NCBI RefSeq assembly: GCF_902729435.1
Contig: NZ_CACVCG010000112.1
Span: 62,001-126,000, forward strand
Source of the DNA: Magnetospirillum sp. UT-4
Lineage (GTDB): Bacteria > Pseudomonadota > Alphaproteobacteria > Rhodospirillales > Magnetospirillaceae
DNA: 64,000 nucleotides
Direction: 5' to 3'
Shown here: positions 49,475 to 60,164 of the stretch, one piece after another
Layout of the letters: every line of letters begins with the position of its first letter
Numbering within the stretch: position 1 is the stretch's first letter
Position numbers and translations under genes: made by a program
The notes under the pieces: generated by a model
Database searches by the model: none
Seen by the model: the letters and a program-made list of their open reading frames with translations, nothing else
What the model was told of the DNA's origin: nothing

Positions 49475-50082
49475 TCAGGCGATCTCGGCGCGGTTGGCGG
49501 TCACCGTCACCCGGCCCTCGGCCAGCAGCCTCAGCGCTTCCGGATAAGCCTGGTGCTCCTGCTCCAGCACCCGGGCGGCCAGGGTGTCGGGGGTGTCGCC
49601 GAGCAGCACCGGCACCGCCTTCTGCACCAGGATGGGGCCGTCGTCCAGGTCGGGGGTGACCAGATGGACGGTGCAGCCGTGCAGCTTGACCCCGGCCTCG
49701 ATGGCCCGTTGGTGGGTGTGCAGGCCCTTGAAGCTGGGCAGCAGCGAGGGGTGGATGTTGAGCATCCGGCCCGCCCACGCGCGGGTGAACTCGGGCGTCA
49801 GCAGGCGCATGAAGCCGGCCAGGCAGACGATCTCCACCGCCGCCGCCCGCAGCGCGGCATCCAGGGCGGCATCGAAGGCGGCGCGGTCGGGATAGGATTT
49901 GTGCGGGATGGTCAGGGTGGCCACGCCGGCCTTCTCCGCCCGCTCCAGCGCATAGGCGCCGGCCACGTTGCTGATCACCAGCACGATCTCGGCCGGGAAG
50001 GCGGGATCGGCGCAGGCATCGAGCAGCGCCTGCAGGTTGGAGCCGCGTCCCGAGACCAGGATTCCGACCTTGCGGCGGACCC

Positions 50083-50086
<4 letters not shown>
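49475..50086 (-). CDS. purN: Phosphoribosylglycinamide formyltransferase
   Basis: 203 residues. [56 protein letters not shown] and [14 protein letters not shown] are the PurN folate and catalytic motifs (Asn-His-Asp of NIHPS and the DDGP loop). It transfers the formyl group from 10-formyl-THF to GAR. Its ATG overlaps the purM stop by 4 bp. Confidence 0.96.
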
Positions 50087-51159
<1,073 letters not shown>

Positions 51160-51241
51160 GGTCTTCCTCGTCGGCTGGCGTGTGATATGGTACCGCCCGT
51201 TCCTGGGCGCGCCGAAGATACTCCAACCCGGACGGTTTTCA

Positions 51242-52324
51242 ATGCCTTCTCTCCGCCTTTCCCGAGCCGTCGCAGCCCTGGCGCTGGTGGTGCTGGCCTG
51301 CCTCGGGGCCGGGCCGGCGCGGGCCGACGCCTTCACGGTGAGCGGCATCGAGGTGGACGTCTCGGCGTCCGGGACCCAGGCGGCCAAGGACCAGGCCATC
51401 GCCGAGGCTCAGCGCCAGGGCTTCCGCATGCTGCTGGACCGCCTCATCCAGCCGGCCGACCAGGCCCGGCTGCCCAAGGCCGAGGCCGCCGAATACGTGC
51501 GCGATTTCACGGTGGACCGCGAACGCTCCACCTCCACCCGCTACCTCGCCACCCTGACCGTGCGCTACAACCCGGCGGCGGTGAAGCGCCTGCTGCAGGG
51601 CGCCGGCATCGCCTATGCCGAGCCGCGGGTCCGCCCGGTGGTGGTGGTGCCGGTGCTGAAGAATGCGGCCGGGCGCCTTGTGCTGTGGGACGAGCCCAAT
51701 CCGTGGCGCGCCGCCTGGGCGGCTTCGGGCTCGGGCGGGCTGGTGCCGCTGGTGGTGCCGCCGGGCGACATCGGCGACGTCCAGGCCATCACCGCCGAGC
51801 AGGCTCTGGCCGCCGACCTTCGCGCCATGCAGGGCTTGGGGGCGCGCTGGCGCACCCCCGACGTGCTGGTGGCCGCCGCCGCTCTGGCTCCGGGCGGCAA
51901 GGTGATGGAGGTGGTGCTGCATGCGGGGCCGACGGCGCCCAAGCCGTTCGATTCCCTGGCCTACAAGCTGGCCGAGGGCGAGACGGTGGAGGCCCTGATG
52001 GCGCGCGCCGCCCGCGACATCGCACGCGCCATTGACACCGTCTACAAGCAACCCAACCTGCTGGAATTCGACCGTGCCGGTACGCTGTCGACGCTGGTGC
52101 CGCTGCAGGGGCTGCCCGACTGGCTGACGGTGCGCGAACGCCTGGCCCGGGTGTCGCAGGTGCGCCGCTGGGAACTGGTGTCGCTGTCCAAGGCCGAGGC
52201 GGCCATCGTGCTGCACACCGTCGGCGACGCCGAGCAGGTCCGCGCCGCCCTGGGCCGCGCCGGGCTGGCGCTGGACTGGGGCGAAGGCCTGTGGGTCATG
52301 CGCCCCGTAGGGCCTGCACACTGA
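51242..52324 (+). CDS. DUF2066 secreted/periplasmic protein
   Basis: 360 residues with a signal peptide ([30 protein letters not shown]). The mature region ([38 protein letters not shown]) is the DUF2066 start; function unknown. It stands first in a run with the CDP-alcohol phosphatidyltransferase, the AI-2E-type permease and Hda, all plus-strand with small gaps or overlaps. Divergent from purM. Confidence 0.85.
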   Translation: MPSLRLSRAVAALALVVLACLGAGPARADAFTVSGIEVDVSASGTQAAKDQAIAEAQRQGFRMLLDRLIQPADQARLPKAEAAEYVRDFTVDRERSTSTRYLATLTVRYNPAAVKRLLQGAGIAYAEPRVRPVVVVPVLKNAAGRLVLWDEPNPWRAAWAASGSGGLVPLVVPPGDIGDVQAITAEQALAADLRAMQGLGARWRTPDVLVAAAALAPGGKVMEVVLHAGPTAPKPFDSLAYKLAEGETVEALMARAARDIARAIDTVYKQPNLLEFDRAGTLSTLVPLQGLPDWLTVRERLARVSQVRRWELVSLSKAEAAIVLHTVGDAEQVRAALGRAGLALDWGEGLWVMRPVGPAH

Positions 52325-52338
52325 CCGGGGAGGCGGGG

Positions 52339-52881
52339 ATGGTCCGGCACGTGCCCAACGCGCTGACCGTCCTCCGGCTGCTGGCGGTGCCCGTGCTGGT
52401 CTGGCTGATCGCCACCGGGCGGATGTCCGCCGCCTTCTGGCTGTTCCTGGCCGCCGGCCTGACCGACGCGGTGGACGGCGCCGTGGCGCGGCTGTGCAAC
52501 GCCCGCACCGCCCTGGGCGCCTGGCTCGACCCCCTGGCCGACAAGGCCTTGCTGGTCGCCGCCTTCGTCGTGCTGTGGGCGGGCGGGTATCTGCCGCTGT
52601 GGCTGGTGGTGCTGGTGGTCTTGCGCGATGTGCTGATCGTGCTTTATGCCGTAGTCTACGTGCTGGCGGGGGCGTTCTCGGCGGCGCCGCTGTTCATCTC
52701 GAAGATCAACACGGCGGCGCAGATCGCCCTGGCCGCCCTGGTGCTGGCCGAGGCGGGGCCGGGCTGGGCGACGGCGACGGCGGTCGAGGCCTTCGTCACC
52801 GTGGTCGCCGTCACCACCACGGCGTCGGGCGCGGCGTATCTGATGGCGGTGGGCCGCAAGGTGCCCGCCCGCGACACTTGA
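52339..52881 (+). CDS. CDP-alcohol phosphatidyltransferase
   Basis: 180 residues with about five membrane helices. The catalytic motif LTDAVDGAVARLCNARTALGAWLDPLADK fits the family pattern D-x2-D-G-x2-A-R-x8-G-x3-D-x3-D exactly. It transfers a phosphoalcohol onto CDP-diacylglycerol, probably as a PgsA- or cardiolipin-synthase-like phospholipid enzyme. GGGGAGG upstream supports ATG 52339. Confidence 0.92.
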   Translation: MVRHVPNALTVLRLLAVPVLVWLIATGRMSAAFWLFLAAGLTDAVDGAVARLCNARTALGAWLDPLADKALLVAAFVVLWAGGYLPLWLVVLVVLRDVLIVLYAVVYVLAGAFSAAPLFISKINTAAQIALAALVLAEAGPGWATATAVEAFVTVVAVTTTASGAAYLMAVGRKVPARDT

Positions 52882-52903
52882 CTACCCGGGGGAGACCAAG
52901 GGG

Positions 52904-53968
52904 ATGACTTCGGCGCTACGCATCCGCTTCTGGCTGATCGGCATGGGTGTCAGCCTGGTGCTGCTTTACGTGCTGAGGGGGGTGCTGCTGCCCTTCGTCG
53001 CCGGCATGGCCATCGCCTATTTCCTCGATCCGCTGGCCGACCGGCTGGAGCGGGCGGGAGTTTCGCGCATCCTGGCGACCTCCATCATCACCCTGGCCTT
53101 CTTCACCACTTTGGTGGTGGTGCTGCTGGTGCTGGCGCCGGTCATCGAGGACCAGGTGGTGGCCTTCGCCCAGAAGGTGCCGGGCTACATCGAGTCCATC
53201 AACCAGTGGCTCGACCCGCTGATCCGCGAGGCCCAGCGCAGGCTCAGCCCGCGCGACATCGAGAAGCTGCGCTCGTCGGCCGGGGAATATGCCGGAACCG
53301 TCGCCGGCTGGGGCGTCGGCCTGCTCAAGGGGCTGGTGAGCGGCAGCCTGGCGGTGGTCGAGATCCTGTCGCTGGTGTTCATCACCCCCATCGTCACCTT
53401 CTACCTGCTGCGCGACTGGGACACCATCACCGCCAAGGTCGAGGGCTGGCTGCCGCGCCGGCATGCCGCCACCGTGCGCGAGCAGTTCGCCGAAATCGAC
53501 CGCACCCTGTCCGGCTTCGTCCGCGGTCAGGCCACGGTGTGCCTGGCACTGGGCACCTTCTACGGGGTCGGGCTGTCGCTGGTCGGGCTGGATCTCGGCC
53601 TGGTGATCGGCGGGCTGTCGGGGCTGTTCTCGTTCGTGCCCTATCTCGGCACCATCTCGGGCTTCGTCGCCGGGGTCGGTCTGGCTTTCGCCCAGACCCA
53701 GGACTGGCAGCTGCCGGCCATCGTCGCCGGCGTCTTCATCGTCGGCCAGATGATCGAGGGCAACGTGCTGACGCCCAAGCTGGTGGGCGACCGGGTCGGG
53801 CTGCATCCGGTGTGGGTGATGTTCGCCCTGCTGGCCGGCGGCGGCCTGTTCGGCTTCGTCGGCATCCTGCTGGCGGTGCCGGTGGCGGCGGTGATCGGGG
53901 TGCTGGTCCGCTTCGCCCTGTCGCGCTACCTGGCCAGTCCGCTTTACACCGGCAATGACGGATCATGA
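52904..53968 (+). CDS. AI-2E family transporter (PerM-like)
   Basis: 354 residues with about eight membrane helices: three near the N-terminus, then a long amphipathic region (DQVVAFAQKVPGYIESINQWLDPLIREAQRRL) and several more helices. GNVLTPKLVGDRVGLHPVWVMFALLAGGGLFGFVGILLAVP is the family's C-terminal signature. Family members export small molecules or ions; the substrate cannot be told. Its stop overlaps the hda-like ATG by 4 bp. Confidence 0.92.
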   Translation: MTSALRIRFWLIGMGVSLVLLYVLRGVLLPFVAGMAIAYFLDPLADRLERAGVSRILATSIITLAFFTTLVVVLLVLAPVIEDQVVAFAQKVPGYIESINQWLDPLIREAQRRLSPRDIEKLRSSAGEYAGTVAGWGVGLLKGLVSGSLAVVEILSLVFITPIVTFYLLRDWDTITAKVEGWLPRRHAATVREQFAEIDRTLSGFVRGQATVCLALGTFYGVGLSLVGLDLGLVIGGLSGLFSFVPYLGTISGFVAGVGLAFAQTQDWQLPAIVAGVFIVGQMIEGNVLTPKLVGDRVGLHPVWVMFALLAGGGLFGFVGILLAVPVAAVIGVLVRFALSRYLASPLYTGNDGS

Positions 53969-54660
53969 CCGGTTCGAACGGGCAGCTCGCCTTCGACCTC
54001 GGGCACCGGCCGGCCTTCGGCCGCGCCGATTTCCTGCGGGCGGCCAGCAACGCCGAGGCGGTGGCCTGGCTGGAACGCTGGCCCGACTGGCCGGCCCATG
54101 CCCTGGCCCTGCACGGCCCGGCCGGCTGCGGCAAGACCCACCTGCTGGCCGCCTTCGCCGAGTCGGCGGAAGCGGTGGCCCGCGTCGATGCCTGCGGGCT
54201 GTCGGCCGAGGCGGTGCCGGGACTGGTGGAGAGCGCCCGGGTGGTGGTGGTTGATCGCCTCGACGCCCTCGCCGACGAGGCGGCGCTGTTCCACCTGTGG
54301 AACCTGACCAAGGAAACCGGCCGCTTCCTGCTGCTGGCCGGGCGCCAGGCGCCGGCGCGGCGGCCGGTGCGCCTGCCCGACCTCGCCAGCCGGCTGGCCG
54401 CCACCCAGGCGATCGGCATCGGCGCCCCCGACGATTCCCTGCTGGCCGCCGTCCTGGTCAAGCTGTTCGCCGATCGCCAGCTGAAGGTCGGCGCGGAGGT
54501 GGTCACCTTCCTGCTGGGCCGCATCGAGCGCTCGTTCGCCGCCATCGGCGCGGTGGTCGATGCCCTCGACCGCGCCTCCCTGAGCGAACGCCGCGCCGTC
54601 ACCGTGCCGCTGGCGCGGGCGGTGCTGGAGCGCGAATTCGGGGACCTGCCGCCCCCTTGA
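53965..54660 (+). CDS. Hda-like DnaA regulator
   Basis: 231 residues. GQLAFDLGHRPAFGRADFLRAASNAEAVAWLERWPDW is the N-terminus of the HdaA family, followed by Walker A GPAGCGKTHLLAAF and a DnaA-type AAA+ core (VVVDRLDALADEAALFHLWNLTKETG, then the ERSFAAIGAVVDALD helix). It lacks the DnaA DNA-binding domain. HdaA promotes ATP hydrolysis by DnaA with the sliding clamp to stop re-initiation. Converges on the phosphatase gene 4 bp away. Confidence 0.88.
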   Translation: MTGSNGQLAFDLGHRPAFGRADFLRAASNAEAVAWLERWPDWPAHALALHGPAGCGKTHLLAAFAESAEAVARVDACGLSAEAVPGLVESARVVVVDRLDALADEAALFHLWNLTKETGRFLLLAGRQAPARRPVRLPDLASRLAATQAIGIGAPDDSLLAAVLVKLFADRQLKVGAEVVTFLLGRIERSFAAIGAVVDALDRASLSERRAVTVPLARAVLEREFGDLPPP

Positions 54661-54664
54661 GCCG

Positions 54665-55201
54665 TCAATCCTCCTCGGCGCCCAGGTCCTTGTCGAGGTC
54701 GCGCGGGCGGATGAACGCCGCCAGGCGGAAGTCGCCCTGGTCGATCCCGCTCCAGCGGGCGATGCCGGTTTCCAGCACCGCCAGGGTGCAGGTGGGGTAC
54801 TTGGTGCGCAGCCGCTCCAGGGCCGCCGCCTCGCCGCCGCCGGCGAGAAAGGCGCCCAGGCGTTCCATGCCGGGATTGTGCCCGATCACCATCACCGAGG
54901 CGATGCCGTCCTCGACCCGGCGCAGCCGCGCACTCAGGTCCTGCAGGCTGGCCTCGTAGAGTCCCTGTTCGAAGCTGACCGGCGCCCCGGCCAGGGCGGC
55001 GCCCAGCAGGTCGTAGGTGGCGCGCGTGCGCGCCGCCGCCGAGCACAGCACCAGGGCCGGGCAGATGCGCCGCTCGGTCAGGTACTGGGCCATGCGCTGC
55101 GCGGCGCGCCGGCCGCGGCCGTTGAGCGGGCGGTCGAAATCGTCGGCGGCGGGATCGTCCCAGCTCGATTTGGCGTGGCGGAGCAGATAGAGGGTTCGCA
55201 T
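54665..55201 (-). CDS. SixA-like histidine phosphatase
   Basis: 178 residues. The RHG-type motif is [11 protein letters not shown] near the N-terminus, followed by [18 protein letters not shown] and [11 protein letters not shown], as in SixA, which dephosphorylates phosphohistidine in HPt domains. Given the hybrid kinases in this window, such a role is possible but not shown. Divergent from ppk1. Confidence 0.87.
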   Translation of the reverse strand: MRTLYLLRHAKSSWDDPAADDFDRPLNGRGRRAAQRMAQYLTERRICPALVLCSAAARTRATYDLLGAALAGAPVSFEQGLYEASLQDLSARLRRVEDGIASVMVIGHNPGMERLGAFLAGGGEAAALERLRTKYPTCTLAVLETGIARWSGIDQGDFRLAAFIRPRDLDKDLGAEED

Positions 55202-55290
55202 CGATCGGGTCCCGCAGCCATGACACGGACGAGCGGAGGATATATAAAGGGTTCAGTGTACGCCACCCCGAGCCGGCGGGAGTAACAAAA

Positions 55291-57435
55291 GTGACAAATA
55301 CGCAACCGATCGAGGTGCCGTCCATCGACATCGAGTCGAAGGACCGCTTCATCAATCGCGAGCTGTCCTGGCTGGCCTTCAACCTGCGTGTCATCGAGGA
55401 GGCGTTCAACACGCACCATCCTCTGCTGGAGCGGGTGCGCTTCCTGTCCATCTCGTCCTCGAACCTGGACGAGTTCTACATGGTGCGCGTCGCCGGCCTG
55501 AAGGGGCAGGTGGATGCCGGCGTCATGACCACTTCCCAGGACGGGCTGACCCCGGCGCAGCAGCTGGCCGCCATCAACGTCGAGGCGGGCAACCTGCTGA
55601 AGGCGCAGAAGACCTGCTGGAGCCAGTTGAAGCAGGAACTGCGCGAGGCCGGCATCACCGTGGTCGAGAACGACGAGCTGACCCGCTCCGACGTGCGCTG
55701 GCTGGAAACCCGGTTCATGGAGCACGTCTTCCCGGTGCTCACGCCGCTGGCCATCGACCCGGCGCACCCCTTTCCCTTCATCCCCAATGCCGGCATCGCC
55801 CTGGTGCTGCACCTGTTCCGCCTCGACGACGGCGAGGTGCTGCGCGCCCTGGTGCCGCTGCCGCACCAGATCGACCGCTTCATCCGCCTGCCGGGCGAGG
55901 CGATCCGCTTCATCCGCCTGGAAAACCTGGTGCTTTTGTTCCTGCCCATGCTGTTCCCCGGCTTCCGCATGGAAGGCTACGGCATGTTCCGGGTCATCCG
56001 CGATTCCGAGATGGACATCGACGAGGAGGCCGAGGACCTGGTGCGGGTGTTCGAGACCGCGCTGAAGCGCCGCCGCCGCGGCGAGGTCATCCGGCTGACC
56101 TTCAGCTCCGGCATCTCGGACGATCTGCGCCGTCTGGTCATCAACGAGATGGAGGTGGCCGAGGCCGACGTCTACGAATTCGACGAGATGATCGGGCTGG
56201 TGGACACCAAGCAGATCATCACCGACGAGCGTCCCGACCTGCTGTTCACCCCCTACAACGCCCGTTTCCCCGAGCGCATCCGCGATTTCGGCGGCGATTG
56301 CTTCGGCGCCATCCGCAAGAAGGACATCGTCGTCCACCACCCGTTCGAAAGCTTCGACGTGGTGGTGCAGTTCCTGCGCCAGGCGGCGCGCGATCCCAAC
56401 GTGGTGGCGATCAAGCAGACCCTGTACCGCACCTCCAAGGACAGCCCCATCGTCAAGGCCCTGGCCGAGGCGGCCGAGGCCGGCAAGTCGGTGACCTGCA
56501 TGGTCGAGCTGAAGGCGCGCTTCGACGAGGAGGCCAACATCCGCTGGGCCCGCGACCTCGAGGCGGCCGGGGCCAACGTGGTGTTCGGCTTCATGGAACT
56601 GAAGACCCACGCCAAGATCAGCCTGGTGGTGCGGCGCGAGGCCGGCGGGCTGATGTCCTACGTCCATTTCGGCACCGGCAACTACCACCCCATCACCGCC
56701 AAGGTCTACACCGACCTGTCGTACTTCACCTGCGACCCGGCGCTGACCCTGGATGCCTCGCGGGCCTTCAACTACATGACCGGCTACGTGGTGCCCGAGA
56801 AGATGGACAAGCTGGCCATTGCGCCGCTGCATCTGCGCAAGAAGATCCTGGCGCTGATCGATGCCGAGATCGCCAGCGCCGCGGCCGGCAAGCCCGCCGC
56901 CATCTGGGCCAAGATGAATTCGCTGGTCGATCCGGCCTTGATCGACGCGCTCTATCGGGCCAGTGCGGCCGGGGTTCAGATCGATCTGGTGATCCGCGGC
57001 ATCTGCTGCCTGCGGCCGGGCATTCCGGGGCTGTCCGACAACATCCGGGTGCGCTCCATCGTCGGCCGCTTCCTCGAGCATTCCCGCGTCATCGTCTTCG
57101 CCAACGGCTCGCGCATGCCGTCGCGGCAGGCCAAGGTGTTCATCTCCTCGGCCGACTGGATGCAGCGCAACATGGACCTGCGGGTCGAGAGCTTCGTGCC
57201 CATCGAGAACCCGACCGTGCACCGCCAGATCCTCGAGCAGATCATGGTCGCCAATTTGAAGGATACCGCCCAGAGCTGGGTGCTCGGCCCCGACGGGGTC
57301 TACCGGCGGGTGTCGCCGGACGGTTCGGGCTTCTCGTCGCATACCTACTTCATGACCAATCCCAGCCTGTCGGGCCGGGGCAGCGCGCTCGAAAAGGGAC
57401 GCCGGCCCAGGCTCGTCCTCGACGCCGAGAAGTGA
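55291..57435 (+). CDS. ppk1: Polyphosphate kinase 1
   Basis: 714 residues, the usual PPK1 length. It opens with [20 protein letters not shown] and has [19 protein letters not shown]; the autophosphorylated His lies in [12 protein letters not shown], with the second His in [13 protein letters not shown]. It makes polyphosphate from ATP reversibly. Start GTG 55291 with GGGAG eight bases upstream. ppx follows after 7 bp, a compact synthesis/degradation pair. Confidence 0.96.
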   Translation: MTNTQPIEVPSIDIESKDRFINRELSWLAFNLRVIEEAFNTHHPLLERVRFLSISSSNLDEFYMVRVAGLKGQVDAGVMTTSQDGLTPAQQLAAINVEAGNLLKAQKTCWSQLKQELREAGITVVENDELTRSDVRWLETRFMEHVFPVLTPLAIDPAHPFPFIPNAGIALVLHLFRLDDGEVLRALVPLPHQIDRFIRLPGEAIRFIRLENLVLLFLPMLFPGFRMEGYGMFRVIRDSEMDIDEEAEDLVRVFETALKRRRRGEVIRLTFSSGISDDLRRLVINEMEVAEADVYEFDEMIGLVDTKQIITDERPDLLFTPYNARFPERIRDFGGDCFGAIRKKDIVVHHPFESFDVVVQFLRQAARDPNVVAIKQTLYRTSKDSPIVKALAEAAEAGKSVTCMVELKARFDEEANIRWARDLEAAGANVVFGFMELKTHAKISLVVRREAGGLMSYVHFGTGNYHPITAKVYTDLSYFTCDPALTLDASRAFNYMTGYVVPEKMDKLAIAPLHLRKKILALIDAEIASAAAGKPAAIWAKMNSLVDPALIDALYRASAAGVQIDLVIRGICCLRPGIPGLSDNIRVRSIVGRFLEHSRVIVFANGSRMPSRQAKVFISSADWMQRNMDLRVESFVPIENPTVHRQILEQIMVANLKDTAQSWVLGPDGVYRRVSPDGSGFSSHTYFMTNPSLSGRGSALEKGRRPRLVLDAEK

Positions 57436-57442
57436 GGCGAGG

Positions 57443-58924
57443 ATGAAGATCAAGCGGCGCCAGGAACCGGTCGGCATCGTCGATATCGGCTCCAACTCCA
57501 TCCGGCTGTGCGTCTATGACGGCGCCAGCCGCGTGCCGGTGCCGCTGTTCAACGAGAAGGCGGTGTGCGCCCTGGGCGAGGGCATGGGGGCGACCGGCCG
57601 GCTCAACCCCGCCGGAATCGAGATGGCGCTGGCGGCGGTCGGGCGCTTCGTGGCGCTGTCGCGGGCCATGGATTGCGAGCGCCTCGACATCCTGGCCACC
57701 GCGGCGGTGCGCGACGCCGCCGACGGGCCGGACTTCGTGGCCGAACTGCAGCGTCGCCACAACGTCCAGGTCAAGGTGCTGTCGGGCGGGCAGGAGGCCA
57801 AGCTGGCCGCCACCGGGGTGCTGTGCGGCACCCCCGACGCCGACGGCATCGTCGCCGATCTGGGCGGCGGCTCGCTGGAACTGGTGACGGTGCAGGACGG
57901 CCAGTTCGGCCAGCACGTCACCCTGCCGCTGGGCGTGCTGCGCATGGCCGAGGCGGCCGGCGAGGACCGCGGTCGGGCCGCCGAGCTCATCGACGCCCAC
58001 CTGGCCGGGGTCCCCTGGCTGAAGCAGGGGCGCGGCCGCACCCTCTACGCCGTCGGCGGCGCCTGGCGCGCCATCGCCCGCGTCTGCATCGCCCAGATCC
58101 ATCACCCCCTGACCGTGCTCGACAATTTCGCCCTCGACCCGCGCGAGGCGCAGCACATCATCGAGCTGGTGTCGACCCAGAGCCGGCGCTCCATCGCCAT
58201 GGTGCCGGGGGTGTCGAAGAAGCGGGTGGCCAACCTGCCGCTGGCGGCGCTGCTGCTGGACAAGGTGATCCGCGCCACCCAGCCGCAGCGTCTGGCGTTC
58301 TCCATCTACGGCATGCGCGAGGGCCAGTTCTACCGCCGCCTGCCCGACCGCCTGCGGACCCAGGACCCGCTGCTGTGGGTGTGCCGCCAGCTGTCGCTGA
58401 CCAATGCCCGCTTCCCCGAGCACGGCGACGAGCTGATGGCGTGGATGGCGCCGCTGTTCCCCGGCGAGACCCGCCACGACGCCCGCCTGCGCCACGCCGC
58501 CTGCCTGGTCTCGGACAGCTTCTGGAACGAGCACCCCGACTACCGCGCCATCCAGTCCTTCCTGCGCATCATGCGGCTGCCGTTCATGGGCGTGCCGCAC
58601 CGGGACCGCGCCGCCATCGCCTTCACCGTCTTCAATCGCTACCAGGGCGACGAGGACCATCCCCAGGCGCAGATGGCCATCCAGCTGCTCGACGACGCCG
58701 ACCTCAAGCGCTGCCGGGTGGCGGGGACGGCCCTGCGGCTGGCCCACACCCTGACCGGCGGCGCCCCCAACCTGCTGCGCGAGACCCGCCTGATCGCCGA
58801 CCACAACGACCTCGTCCTCGAGGTCCCGGCCGCCAACCCCGCCTTCGCCCTGGAAAACGACCGCACCTTCGACCGCCTGGCCAAGGCGCTGGAATGCGAC
58901 AATCTGGTTTTCCGGCGGGTCTGA
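57443..58924 (+). CDS. ppx: Exopolyphosphatase (Ppx/GppA family)
   Basis: 493 residues. The first phosphate loop is VGIVDIGSNSIRLCVYDG; the second is VADLGGGSLELVTVQDG, typical of the actin/HSP70-like fold of Ppx/GppA. A C-terminal HD-like helical region continues to about 490. It hydrolyses terminal phosphate from polyphosphate or pppGpp. Cotranscribed with ppk1. Confidence 0.95.
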   Translation: MKIKRRQEPVGIVDIGSNSIRLCVYDGASRVPVPLFNEKAVCALGEGMGATGRLNPAGIEMALAAVGRFVALSRAMDCERLDILATAAVRDAADGPDFVAELQRRHNVQVKVLSGGQEAKLAATGVLCGTPDADGIVADLGGGSLELVTVQDGQFGQHVTLPLGVLRMAEAAGEDRGRAAELIDAHLAGVPWLKQGRGRTLYAVGGAWRAIARVCIAQIHHPLTVLDNFALDPREAQHIIELVSTQSRRSIAMVPGVSKKRVANLPLAALLLDKVIRATQPQRLAFSIYGMREGQFYRRLPDRLRTQDPLLWVCRQLSLTNARFPEHGDELMAWMAPLFPGETRHDARLRHAACLVSDSFWNEHPDYRAIQSFLRIMRLPFMGVPHRDRAAIAFTVFNRYQGDEDHPQAQMAIQLLDDADLKRCRVAGTALRLAHTLTGGAPNLLRETRLIADHNDLVLEVPAANPAFALENDRTFDRLAKALECDNLVFRRV

Positions 58925-58925
58925 G

Positions 58926-59060
58926 ACCGGCCAACCTTTGATATGACTCGTTGGCCGGTATCCAGCGCCCATTGCGGGCGCGGCCAAGCGGGCGGATGCC
59001 CGCGCCCGGCGAGGGGCAAAACAAAGATACCAGCCGGTCAATTCATTGGCCGGCTGGTAT
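58926..59060. repeat. Two hairpins between ppx and the RTX genes
   Basis: ACCGGCCAAC (58926-58935) pairs with GTTGGCCGGT (58950-58959), a 10-bp stem starting 2 bp after the ppx stop. ATACCAGCCGG (59027-59037) pairs with CCGGCTGGTAT (59050-59060), an 11-bp stem. Neither has a good T-run, but they flank the gap between operons, and TTGGCCGG recurs in both. Confidence 0.6.
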
Positions 59061-59165
59061 GACACCCATACCCCCTCCGCACCTCCACTTCCGAACCCCT
59101 GGTCCGACCGCCTGCGCCGTGCCACCTCTCCCGATGACCCCAGGGCAGGTCGGGAGGAACGGGCC

Positions 59166-60152
59166 ATGGCGTTTCGGATAGGGACCAACCGTTCGGATGC
59201 GCTGAGCGGCGGCGGCGGTGACGACCGGCTGTTCGGGCTGGGCGGCGACGATCTGCTGTCGGGCGGGCGCGGCGAGGACCTGTTGCAGGGCGGCAACGGC
59301 CGCGACCTGCTGCTGGGCGGCACCGGCGACGACCGCCTGTTCGGCGGCAACGGCAACGATTACCTGGACGGCGGCGCGGGCGACGACAGTCTCGACGGCG
59401 GCAGCGGCGCTGACCGGCTGCTCGGCGGTGACGGGCGCGACCAGCTGACCGGGGGCGGCGGCGACGATGTGCTCGACGGCCAGGCCGGCGATGATCGGCT
59501 CGATGGCGGCAATGGCCGCGACGATCTCGATGGCGGGCGCGGCGACGACGTTCTCGACGGCGGCCGTGACGGCGACCGCCTGGAAGGCGGCGGTGGCAAC
59601 GACCGCCTGGACGGTGGCCAGGGAAACGACCGGCTGTTCGGCGATGACGGCAACGACCGCCTGGAGGGCGGCGCCGGCAACGACCGCCTGGAGGGCGGCG
59701 CCGGCGACGACACCCTCGACGGCGGCACCGGCAACGACCGCCTCGACGGCGGCTTCGGCGATGACGAGCTGACCGGCGGCGGCGGCAACGACACCCTGTG
59801 GGGCGGCGAGGGCGAGGACGAGATGACCGGCGGCGCCGGCCGCGACACCTTCTTCTACAACGACCGCTTCGAGTTCGGCGATACCGTGCGCGGCTTCGAT
59901 TCCGGCACCGACCTGCTGGTGTTCAGTCGCAACGAGACCTGGCCCGACGACCGGCCGCCGGCCGGGCCGCTGGACGACGACAACTTCGCCGTCGGCGACG
60001 AGCCGGAAGACGACGACGATTACTTCGTCTGGGACCCGGGCAGCCGCACCCTGTCCTTCGACCCCGACGGCGACGGCCCGCTGTTCACCCTGGAGGTGGC
60101 GCGGTTCCTGGGCGGCGACGCCCCCGACGCCTCCGACATCTTCCTGATCTGA
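59166..60152 (+). CDS. RTX calcium-binding repeat protein
   Basis: 328 residues. About residues 8-225 are almost pure nonapeptide repeats of the GGxGxDxLx type (more than 20), which bind calcium and form a beta-roll. The end contains NDRFEFGDTVRGFDSGTDLLVF and an acidic tail, like the C-terminal secretion-associated region of type I exported proteins. No catalytic domain is present. It and the next gene form a pair; no type I exporter is in the window. A GGGAGGA upstream supports ATG 59166. Confidence 0.9.
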   Translation: MAFRIGTNRSDALSGGGGDDRLFGLGGDDLLSGGRGEDLLQGGNGRDLLLGGTGDDRLFGGNGNDYLDGGAGDDSLDGGSGADRLLGGDGRDQLTGGGGDDVLDGQAGDDRLDGGNGRDDLDGGRGDDVLDGGRDGDRLEGGGGNDRLDGGQGNDRLFGDDGNDRLEGGAGNDRLEGGAGDDTLDGGTGNDRLDGGFGDDELTGGGGNDTLWGGEGEDEMTGGAGRDTFFYNDRFEFGDTVRGFDSGTDLLVFSRNETWPDDRPPAGPLDDDNFAVGDEPEDDDDYFVWDPGSRTLSFDPDGDGPLFTLEVARFLGGDAPDASDIFLI

Positions 60153-60164
60153 AGGAGTCTCGCC

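Noticed and set aside
59200-59840. Short regular DNA repeats considered as a CRISPR array
   Set aside because: The repeats are in-frame 27-bp codon repeats of RTX nonapeptides with no unique spacers and no cas genes nearby.
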